Source: an uncultured Chitinophagaceae bacterium (GTDB lineage: Bacteria; Bacteroidota; Bacteroidia; Chitinophagales; Chitinophagaceae). From it: 64,000 nt of DNA. The DNA is taken from assembly GCA_937862815.1 (NCBI GenBank), contig CALMED010000005.1, forward strand, positions 124,001 through 188,000. Direction: 5' to 3'. Below the pieces are notes generated by a model. It ran no database searches. It had not been told where the DNA came from and worked only from the letters and a program-made list of their open reading frames with translations. The position numbers and the translations under genes were made by a program. Below, in pieces: positions 51,100-58,699 of this stretch (positions within the stretch are counted from its first letter, which is position 1; each line of letters begins with the position of its first letter).

Positions 51100-52254
51100 T
51101 CAGGGCCAGAGAAAGGATGCTTGCCGGGATGTTCCCGCACCGTCCAGCACCAACCGGTACCAGCCGGCAAACAAAGGTTGCCGGAGCAGCAGCTGCAGGG
51201 TCTGGCTGCCGGTTCCGGTAATTGTTATCTTCTGATTTTCAACAATTTGTCCCGAAGCGCTTACTACCTGCACCCGGTATATACCCGGTTGCAGCCCCCG
51301 GGTGCGCACCTGCAGTACGCTGTTCCCTGGCACGGCCACCACGGCCAGCTCTTGCCGTCCGCTGGAGGGCGGCACGGCAATAACCGGGGAGTAGGTACGC
51401 AAACCCGAATGGGCTACAGCCGTCACCCGGTAAATCAGGGTGCCCTCATAACCGGGTCCGGCCGCATCCCAGGCCGTGTACTGCCGTTTACCCGTCATGG
51501 CTTCCGTTTTGTAAACAGTCCGGAATACCCGTCCATCGTAACTGCGCTCCAACTGGTAGGCGGCTACTGCATCGTTGCCGGTAACCGTCCATTCTACCCG
51601 TACCCGGCTCTCATCGCGCCCGGCCTTCAAGCCGGCAAATGTAACCGGCAAGGGGTAGTCAATGGTGAAATCCATGAACCAGTTAGCGCCGTTGTTATTT
51701 TCAAACTTTGTACTGCCGCAACCTCCACCGCTGTCGGAGCCGGTGATTTCGAAATACACTTCCAGGGTATAGCGGCCCAGCACGCGGTTGGTAAGATCAA
51801 TAGGAGTACCAGTACTGCCGGCCCCACCCGGGTTTTGCCACTTCTGATCCCCAGCGTTACAGGGCCCTCCACCACAAGCCAACGGAAATACAGGGGCGGT
51901 ACAATCACAGTAAAATGGCAGGTTCACGGGCAGAAAGGGTCCACCCGGGTTGCCGGCCCGGTACACCCGGTACCACATCGTGGCGCTGCACACGTTGCCC
52001 GTGCCGGTCTTAAAGGTTTTTAATTCTCCTCCCTCCAACCGCAAGGTATTGGAGTTATACAGGTAGGTACCCAGGTTCCCATTGTAGGTCAGCGTACCAA
52101 TATTCTGTCCTCCTCCCGGGGCCAGGCAGTTGTAAAAATTGGTTCCGTTATTCTGGGAATAGATGTATACCGCCGATGCATAGGCATTCCAGTCGCCCTG
52201 CCCGTAAACAGGCAGCCATACCATGGCAGGCAATATCCAAAAGAGCAAGCGCAT
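51100..52254 (-). CDS. Secreted protein with cargo module and Por-type C-terminus
   Basis: 384 residues from the ATG at 52254 (MRLLFWILPAMVWLPVYGQ); the frame opens at a TTG two codons earlier. The N-terminal half is Cys-rich and Gly-rich (VFPLACGGGPCNAGDQKW, SDSGGGCGSTKFEN), suggesting disulfide-bonded surface domains. Then comes the module shared by the local T9SS cargo (PLPVTFAGLKAGRDESRVRVEWT...YQLERSYDGRVF). The C-terminal ~80 residues (LQPGIYRVQVVSASGQIV...GWYRLVLDG) are Por-like but lack the usual YPNP motif. It is the middle of three same-strand T9SS-type genes. Confidence 0.78.
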   Translation of the reverse strand: MRLLFWILPAMVWLPVYGQGDWNAYASAVYIYSQNNGTNFYNCLAPGGGQNIGTLTYNGNLGTYLYNSNTLRLEGGELKTFKTGTGNVCSATMWYRVYRAGNPGGPFLPVNLPFYCDCTAPVFPLACGGGPCNAGDQKWQNPGGAGSTGTPIDLTNRVLGRYTLEVYFEITGSDSGGGCGSTKFENNNGANWFMDFTIDYPLPVTFAGLKAGRDESRVRVEWTVTGNDAVAAYQLERSYDGRVFRTVYKTEAMTGKRQYTAWDAAGPGYEGTLIYRVTAVAHSGLRTYSPVIAVPPSSGRQELAVVAVPGNSVLQVRTRGLQPGIYRVQVVSASGQIVENQKITITGTGSQTLQLLLRQPLFAGWYRLVLDGAGTSRQASFLWP

Positions 52255-52344
52255 ACGCAATCAATAGTTAGAGTATTTATACAGCGCTTCACAAGTACTG
52301 GATTTTCAGGATTAGTAAGGTACAAAACAATAAACTAACGGACG

Positions 52345-52377
52345 TAAAAAAGCGCCCGCGTTTTTCCGCGGGCGCTT
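52345..52377 (-). terminator. Intrinsic terminator of the 52406 T9SS gene
   Basis: On the minus strand GCGCCCGCG (52375-52367) pairs with CGCGGGCGC (52360-52352), followed by TTTTTT. It lies 29 bp after the stop. Confidence 0.9.
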
Positions 52378-52405
52378 GCATGATTAGTATCAGGTATTAT
52401 CTATC

Positions 52406-54889
52406 TCACTTCACAAATCCCTGGCTCAGCACCGTGCCTTCGCCCTTGATTACCAACTGGTATACACCTGCAGGGAGGGAGCGGCCGAGATTGAGGGTGC
52501 GGGTCTGCTCAGCACCGTCGTGGGGCAGCTGGGTGCTGTACACGAGCTGTCCACCGCTGGTAAACACCTGCACGGCGTAGGTACCCTTCTCCAGCCCATT
52601 GAGGCGGAACGCCAGGATACCGACATCGGCCGAAGGCAGGAGTTGCAGGGTCTTCACACCCGTAGCGGCATTGAGCCGGATGGTGGCCGAATAGCGACGG
52701 TCGCCGTCCTTGCCCACCGCGGCAATGCGGTAGAAATTGGCGCCCCGTGTTACTTTTTCGTCAAACGCCAGGTAACTGCCCCGGCCGGTGGCGGCACTCA
52801 GGTCCACGCGGGCAGTCTTGCCAAATAGCGATCCGTTGGTGGAGCGTTCCACTTCGTAGTGACTGAGGTTATCGCTCTCCTCGGCTGTCCAGTTGAGACG
52901 GGCCTTGCCATTTTCCAGCACACCGCGGAACGAAGTAAAGGTAACGGGCAGTACCAGGTTGGCCGGCCCAACGATAAACGGCGAGAAAGCACTGAAGGTG
53001 GCAGCCACCGTATTAAGCGTGTTGTCGCCGGTGCCGGGGTCCTGGACAAAGCCCAGCCAGCTGCTGCCGTCGTAACGGCTGATGCCCAGCTGTGCATCGG
53101 TGAGCGTGGTAAAGGTTGACCCTTCGAGGGCTGCCGGCCATCCCAGCTGCAGTTGTGCATCGCCGGTTCCGGCGGTGCGGTCTACATTCCAGGTGGCGTT
53201 TACAAATTTAACGAGGTCGGCCGGGGCAAAGGCCGGTCCGCCAGCTACACCATTTGCGGCGGCCGGCGAAAACACCCCTACGCTGAAGGTGGAAGCACTC
53301 ACGGGTGCCACCGTTGCGGGGGTGTACGCTCCCAGTGAGGTCCCCACCGGGAAGGTGAAGGTACCGGTGATATTGTTACGGATCACCGAAGCGGCCGTAG
53401 TCCCGTTGTAGGTGACAATATGGCCGGGCGCCGTGCGGCTGATGGTGGCGCCGGTGAGGGTGAGGTTGTTGCCGTTGAGGCTCAAAAAGCCGTTGTTAAG
53501 GGCAACCGACCCGGTTACAGCAACCGGGTTGCTCAGCGTAACGTTGGGGGTATTCACCGCGTTGAGCTGCCCGACGGTTGCCGGGAGACCGCTGCCGGTC
53601 ACCTGTGCGGAAGCGGAGGTATAGGTATAGGCACCTGTGGTGGAGAAGGTACGGCTGCTGGTCTGCACTGAGCCGGTGGCCGACGGGGCCGCGCTGATGC
53701 CATCGGGCGAGCCGATGATGAGACTGGCAGCACCGGACATTACGAAGTTGGAAGGATCTGTGCCGTAAGTACCCAGCAGACCGGTAGCGGCGTTGAGGGT
53801 TCCGGCAGCACCTACCGTCACCGTTCCGAAGTTACCGGTACGGAGGGTTTCCCCGTTGAGGTTGAGGGTACCGTTGATGGTCATGTTATACACATCAATA
53901 TTGCTGGTGCTGGCCGCATCCAGTGTAACGGTTCCATTTATGATATAATTGAGCGTATTGCCAAAGAAAGGATTGGCATCCATGAAGCCGCTGTTGAAGA
54001 TGGAACCGGTGGTGCCGGTGAAGGTAACGGTGCGGTCGCCGGCAGGACGTAATACTGAGCCGCCTTCGGTACGGAGCTGATTCTGTACAGTGATGTCTTT
54101 ATCAATCAACAGTATCCGGTTATCGGCAGACGCCACATCCCAGTAGGTATTGGTGGCACCAAATCCATAGATCAATTCATCGTCCACCCGCGAGTTAATA
54201 AAGCAGAGGCGGCTGAACGCATCACCTGCCAGCGGGTTGTCGGTAGCTCCAACATTGAAATAATGACGGCCGGTGAGATTGGTGATATCGGCAAAGTCGT
54301 TATCGGCGGGATTGCTGCAGCCTCCGTAGTAAGCGCTGGAGGGAATGGTGGTGGTGAGCCAGAAAAAAATGTTGAAGGAAGCGGGCAGACCAGCCACGCC
54401 GTTGATCTCCGTCCAGGGAATGCTGAACTCCCGCACATCCTGCGGATCACCGGGATCGGGTTCGCCCCGGGGGAAACTTACAAATGGGTCAATCCATCCG
54501 CCGGCGCCATCGCTGCGGAACAGGCGTGACTGGCCCAGCAAACAGAAGGAATAAAAATTGGACCGGAACGGCAGCTGGCCGTATTCCACCCCATCCACAA
54601 AGAAGGGTGCGGATATACTGCCATTGGCAGGAGTTCCACTGTTGGCCAGTGGCTGGGGATCGGTGTCAATGTGCAACAGGATGCCATCACCCGGGTTGGT
54701 CAGCCCGCTCACGGCGAAATACAGGTTGGTCTCGTCCCAGGTCATGTAAAAGGTGCGCCCACCACCGTCGGCCCAGGTGTTGGCGTATTCGCCGGGTGCA
54801 ATAAGGCCGTTGATGGCGGCTGTCTGAAACTGGGCATTGGCTGCCAGGAGAAACAGGTAACTGATAAACGTGAGTAGAACTCGCTTCAT
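52406..54889 (-). CDS. T9SS-targeted protein with N-terminal CBM9-like domain
   Basis: 827 residues with a signal peptide (MKRVLLTFISYLFLLAANAQ). Residues ~25-230 resemble a carbohydrate-binding family 9/DOMON domain (TAAINGLIAPGEYANTWADGGG, FYMTWDETNLYFAVSGL, FSIPWTEINGVAGLPASFN). Residues ~290-560 are Thr/Gly/Asn-rich strand repeats (NSGFMDANPFFGNTLNYIIN). The cargo module (LPVTFTSFRG...YEVERSTNGSLF) and a Por-like C-terminus (LPAGVYQLVIKG) follow. Probably an extracellular carbohydrate-binding surface protein; domain names are inferred from pattern. A strong terminator lies at 52345-52377. Confidence 0.8.
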   Translation of the reverse strand: MKRVLLTFISYLFLLAANAQFQTAAINGLIAPGEYANTWADGGGRTFYMTWDETNLYFAVSGLTNPGDGILLHIDTDPQPLANSGTPANGSISAPFFVDGVEYGQLPFRSNFYSFCLLGQSRLFRSDGAGGWIDPFVSFPRGEPDPGDPQDVREFSIPWTEINGVAGLPASFNIFFWLTTTIPSSAYYGGCSNPADNDFADITNLTGRHYFNVGATDNPLAGDAFSRLCFINSRVDDELIYGFGATNTYWDVASADNRILLIDKDITVQNQLRTEGGSVLRPAGDRTVTFTGTTGSIFNSGFMDANPFFGNTLNYIINGTVTLDAASTSNIDVYNMTINGTLNLNGETLRTGNFGTVTVGAAGTLNAATGLLGTYGTDPSNFVMSGAASLIIGSPDGISAAPSATGSVQTSSRTFSTTGAYTYTSASAQVTGSGLPATVGQLNAVNTPNVTLSNPVAVTGSVALNNGFLSLNGNNLTLTGATISRTAPGHIVTYNGTTAASVIRNNITGTFTFPVGTSLGAYTPATVAPVSASTFSVGVFSPAAANGVAGGPAFAPADLVKFVNATWNVDRTAGTGDAQLQLGWPAALEGSTFTTLTDAQLGISRYDGSSWLGFVQDPGTGDNTLNTVAATFSAFSPFIVGPANLVLPVTFTSFRGVLENGKARLNWTAEESDNLSHYEVERSTNGSLFGKTARVDLSAATGRGSYLAFDEKVTRGANFYRIAAVGKDGDRRYSATIRLNAATGVKTLQLLPSADVGILAFRLNGLEKGTYAVQVFTSGGQLVYSTQLPHDGAEQTRTLNLGRSLPAGVYQLVIKGEGTVLSQGFVK

Positions 54890-55123
54890 ACAAATGAATT
54901 AACTGCGGTTTATAAAAAAAAAGTCGAAAAAACGGTTCGGCAAGAGGAAAATTGGATCAGCAGTTCTTCGGAGAAATTGGATGTTTACAAATCTAAACGA
55001 ATCCGGCAAATTTTCCCGATTGATTTTTCAACAGCGGCTTAAATATTTTCAGCCACGACCGGGAAGTTGTCACCCGATCTGGCCTCATGTCCATAAAGAA
55101 AGCCAGACAGCCTCCGAAACCGC

Positions 55124-55131
55124 TATTTTTG
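55124..55131 (+). promoter_or_regulatory. -7 box of gldF, six bases before the ATG
   Basis: TATTTTTG then CAGCCT then ATG at 55138. TATTTTTGCAGC is the same as before the gene at 25305. The mRNA should be leaderless or nearly so. Confidence 0.55.
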
Positions 55132-55137
55132 CAGCCT

Positions 55138-55866
55138 ATGTGGGCGCTTTGTAAAAAAGAAATCCGGCAGTACTTCAGCACCCTGACCGGCTACCTGGCC
55201 ATCGCCAGCTTTCTGCTCCTCAACGGGCTGCTGCTCTTTGTTTTTTCGAGTTATAATATCCTGGATTATGGGTATGCGACGCTCGAAAATTTTTTCACCC
55301 TGGCCCCGTTTGTCCTCCTGGTACTGATTCCAGCCATTACCATGCGCCTGCTGCCCGATGAGTGGAAGAGCGGCACCATGGAAATTCTGCAAACGCGGCC
55401 ACTCACCAGCCGCCAGCTCCTCACCGGTAAATACCTGGCAGCCTTCCTGGTGGTAGTGCTGGCCCTGCTGCCTACCGCTGTATACGCCGTGAGTATTGCT
55501 GTACTGGCGGAAGCCGGCACAGTGGCCGATACCGGCGGGTTCACCGGCTCCTACACCGGGCTGCTGTTACTGAGCGCCGCTTTCACCGCCATCAGCCTCT
55601 GCATGAGCAGCTATACCACGAACGCGGTGGCCGCCTTCCTGCTGGGTGCCGCCGGCTGCCTCCTGCTCTACCTCGGCCCCGGCGCCATCGCCAGCCTGCC
55701 AGTCTTCCGTTCGGGCGCCGATTACTACCTCCAGCAGGCAGGCATGGAACAACACTACCTGTCGATGGCCCGGGGTGTGCTCGACAGCCGCGACCTCCTC
55801 TTTTTTGCCAGCATCCTCTTTTTCTTCCTGTTCCTCACCTACCGCCGCATCCGCACCAAATCCTGA
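55138..55866 (+). CDS. gldF: Gliding motility ABC transporter permease GldF
   Basis: 242 residues from the ATG at 55138 (MWALCKKEIRQYFSTLTGYLA), which fits both the family start and the promoter; an earlier in-frame ATG at 55087 would lie upstream of the -7 box. Six membrane segments are visible. LPDEWKSGTMEILQTRPLTSRQLLTGKYLAA (quoted in part) is the ABC-2 permease core. GldF with GldG and the GldA ATPase forms an ABC transporter required for gliding in flavobacteria; gldA is not in this window. It precedes gldG by 8 bp. Confidence 0.93.
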   Translation: MWALCKKEIRQYFSTLTGYLAIASFLLLNGLLLFVFSSYNILDYGYATLENFFTLAPFVLLVLIPAITMRLLPDEWKSGTMEILQTRPLTSRQLLTGKYLAAFLVVVLALLPTAVYAVSIAVLAEAGTVADTGGFTGSYTGLLLLSAAFTAISLCMSSYTTNAVAAFLLGAAGCLLLYLGPGAIASLPVFRSGADYYLQQAGMEQHYLSMARGVLDSRDLLFFASILFFFLFLTYRRIRTKS

Positions 55867-55874
55867 AACCAATC

Positions 55875-57704
55875 ATGAAAAAGTTTGCCGCCTCTTCTTT
55901 TGCGATTCCCGTGGTGCTGGCCATTCTGGTGGCGGTGAACATCCTGGCTTCGCTGTTTCCCCTGCGGGTTGATCTCACCCGCGAACAGCGGTTCTCGCTG
56001 GGCGGTCCCACCCGCAACCTGTTGCGCAACCTGGAAGAACCCGTCACCATTGACCTCTTCCTAACCGGCGAATTTCCCGCCGTCTTCCGAAAGCTGCAGC
56101 GCAGCACCGGCGACCTGCTGCGGGAGATGCGTTCCTATGCCGGCAACAACCTCGTCATCCGCTACATCCGGCCCACAGAATTCATCAGCGAAAACGAACA
56201 GAACACACTGTTCCTGGCAGCAGCCGACAGCCTGCGGGCCCGGGGTGTTCCGGTTGACAGCCTGCTGCAACACCGTCCCGGTTTCCGGGAGGAACTGCTC
56301 CAGCAACTGGTGGCCGACTCGCTCAAAACGCTGGGCATCCTGCCCTACACCCTGCAGGTGCAGCAGCAGGAAAATGAAAGCACTCAGCGCCTCATCTTCC
56401 CCTCGGCCCTGGTACGCAGGGGGAACAAGGTTCAGGCGGTGGACCTGCTGAGCGGCAAGACCGAATACAGCCGCGATCCGTTGACGGGACGACTCCAGCT
56501 CGATGAAGCCAAGAGCATCGGCAATGCTGAGGCGTTACTCGAATTCAAATTCGCCGAAGCGATAGAAAAGATACAACGACAAGACAATCCCGTTATCGGC
56601 TACCTCGTGGGCAACGGTCAACCCGTGGGACCCGAAACGTACGACCTCGTGCAGGTGCTGGAAAACGGATACACCTTTCACATCCTCGACCCCAACCAGG
56701 TACCGTATATTCCCCTGGAATTCGATGCCCTGCTGGTGGTGAAACCGTCGCAGCCCTTCAGCGATACCCTGAAAATGAAACTGGACCAGTACCTCATGCA
56801 GGGCGGGAAGATCCTATGGTTCCTCGACATGCTGCACGCCGAGAAAGACAGCCTGGCTCTTACAGCGCAAACACTGGCTTACGACCGCGGCCTCAACCTC
56901 GATGAGCTGCTCTTCCGCTACGGGGTGCGCATCAACCGCGACCTGCTCCAGGATCTGCAGTGCGACCTCAGCAAGATGGTAGTGGGTACCGCCGGGGGAC
57001 AACCCCAGCTGGCTGATGTGCCTTTCAACTACTACCCCCTGCTGCAACCTTCCGCCTCACACCCCCTCACCCGCAACCTGGAACCCGTGCTGGCGCTCTT
57101 TGCCAACACCCTCGATACGGTGAAAGCCCCGGGTATACGCAAACATATTTTACTGACCTCCTCCCCCAACGCCAAAGTGGTGAGCACGCCGGCACTGGTG
57201 AGCCTGGAGCAGCTCCGCACCATCGAAAACCCCGCACTGTTCAACCGCAGCCAGCTGCCTGTGGGGGTGCTGCTGGAAGGCCCCTTTGCCAGCCTCTACG
57301 CTAACCGGGCTACGGAAGACATGCGCAATTATTTCCGTGCGGCATACGGATCCTTCCGCACCGAAGCGCCGGAAACCGGCCTGCAACTGGTGGTGGCCGA
57401 CGGCGACCTGGTACTGAATCCCTTCACCCAGCGCGAACCCTTCCCCATGGGGTACAGCCGCTCGGCCGAACGATCCTTTGCCAACCGCAGCTTCCTGCAA
57501 AACAGCCTGCAGTACTTCACCGGTAACAAAGGCATCATTGACCTGCGCAACAAAGAAATTACCGTGCGCCTGCTCAGCAAAGCGAAACTCGAAAAAGACC
57601 GGCTCACCTGGCAACTCATCAACATCCTGACACCCCTGCTGCTGCTGGTCCTGGCAGGAATCGCTTATGCCGCCTGGCGGCGTTCCGCTCATACAAGACC
57701 CTGA
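55875..57704 (+). CDS. gldG: Gliding motility ABC transporter substrate-binding-like protein GldG
   Basis: 609 residues. An N-terminal membrane helix (AIPVVLAILVAVNILASLFP) precedes the hallmark LTREQRFSLGGPTRNLLRNLEEPVTIDLFL (quoted in part). Residues ~230-470 are a soluble ABC-associated domain (QDNPVIGYLVGNGQP, GGKILWFLDMLHAEKDSLAL). A C-terminal membrane segment (LINILTPLLLLVLAGIAYAAW) closes it. It matches GldG of the GldF/GldG pair. It is 8 bp after gldF and so cotranscribed. Confidence 0.94.
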   Translation: MKKFAASSFAIPVVLAILVAVNILASLFPLRVDLTREQRFSLGGPTRNLLRNLEEPVTIDLFLTGEFPAVFRKLQRSTGDLLREMRSYAGNNLVIRYIRPTEFISENEQNTLFLAAADSLRARGVPVDSLLQHRPGFREELLQQLVADSLKTLGILPYTLQVQQQENESTQRLIFPSALVRRGNKVQAVDLLSGKTEYSRDPLTGRLQLDEAKSIGNAEALLEFKFAEAIEKIQRQDNPVIGYLVGNGQPVGPETYDLVQVLENGYTFHILDPNQVPYIPLEFDALLVVKPSQPFSDTLKMKLDQYLMQGGKILWFLDMLHAEKDSLALTAQTLAYDRGLNLDELLFRYGVRINRDLLQDLQCDLSKMVVGTAGGQPQLADVPFNYYPLLQPSASHPLTRNLEPVLALFANTLDTVKAPGIRKHILLTSSPNAKVVSTPALVSLEQLRTIENPALFNRSQLPVGVLLEGPFASLYANRATEDMRNYFRAAYGSFRTEAPETGLQLVVADGDLVLNPFTQREPFPMGYSRSAERSFANRSFLQNSLQYFTGNKGIIDLRNKEITVRLLSKAKLEKDRLTWQLINILTPLLLLVLAGIAYAAWRRSAHTRP

Positions 57705-57736
57705 TCAGTTCCCGTTTTTAACTTTACGTACACAAT

Positions 57737-58699
57737 ATGACACACACACAGATAACCTACCTGGTATTTGGCATCGTCCTGGTGCTGGCCATCATCCTGG
57801 ACCTGGGACTTTTGAGCCGCAAAAGCAACACCATGACTATGCGGCAGGCCCTGCTGCAAACGCTGTTCTGGGTATCGCTGGGACTGGGTTTCGGCGCTTT
57901 TGTGTGGTACGAGGAAGGCAAGACCACAGCCCTCGAATACATCAGTGCCTACCTGATGGAGTGGAGCCTGAGCATTGACAACATTTTCGTCTTTGTGCTG
58001 ATCTTCGGCTTTTTCAAGGTACGGGAAGCTTTCATCCCCCGCGTACTGCTCATCGGCATTCTCATGGCCATCGTGTTGCGGGTGCTCTTCATCACCGTGG
58101 GGGTGGAACTGGTGAACCGGTTCCACTGGATCCTCTACCTCTTTGGCGTGTTCCTTGTGTATACCGGCTTTAACATGTTTACCAGCAACCAGGACGAAGA
58201 ATTCAGTCCGGCCGACAGCAAGGTCTACCGCTTCCTGAAACGCTATCTGCCCATCACCCTCAGCGACGGTAATGGCCGCTATTTTATACGCTACCGCGGC
58301 CGTCCCGTGTACACCGCCCTGTTTGTAGTGATTGTGATGCTGGCCACCACCGATGTGGTGTTTGCACTCGACAGCATTCCCGCCGTGATGGGCATCAGCC
58401 GCAATGTACTGGTGATTTACACGTCCAACATTTTCGCGGTGCTGGGCCTGCGCTCGCTGTTCTTTCTTCTGCGGGGAGCGGTCACCAAATTCGACTACCT
58501 GCAGCAGGGCATTGCCATCGTACTGGTGTTCATCGGTATCAAAATGCTGGGCGAAGAGCTGGTGAGCACGGTGGTGGACAAAAGCACCCAGGTGCTGCTT
58601 TCGCTGGGTGTAATTGTCACCTGCATCACCGGCTCCATCCTCTATTCGGTTTACCACAATAAAAAAGGGCTGCCCCCGGAAATCAAGGAACAGACATGA
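57737..58699 (+). CDS. TerC/Alx-family membrane metal-homeostasis protein
   Basis: 320 residues, nine or so membrane segments. TerC features: MEWSLSIDNIFVFVLIFGFF, RVLLIGILMAIVLRVLFI, VIVMLATTDVVFALDSIPAVMGI (the acidic D...DSIPA metal motif) and FAVLGLRSLFFLL. TerC/Alx proteins are thought to export manganese and to supply metal to secreted enzymes. Its stop overlaps the start of the murF-alr fusion (ATGA), so the two are translationally coupled. Confidence 0.93.
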   Translation: MTHTQITYLVFGIVLVLAIILDLGLLSRKSNTMTMRQALLQTLFWVSLGLGFGAFVWYEEGKTTALEYISAYLMEWSLSIDNIFVFVLIFGFFKVREAFIPRVLLIGILMAIVLRVLFITVGVELVNRFHWILYLFGVFLVYTGFNMFTSNQDEEFSPADSKVYRFLKRYLPITLSDGNGRYFIRYRGRPVYTALFVVIVMLATTDVVFALDSIPAVMGISRNVLVIYTSNIFAVLGLRSLFFLLRGAVTKFDYLQQGIAIVLVFIGIKMLGEELVSTVVDKSTQVLLSLGVIVTCITGSILYSVYHNKKGLPPEIKEQT

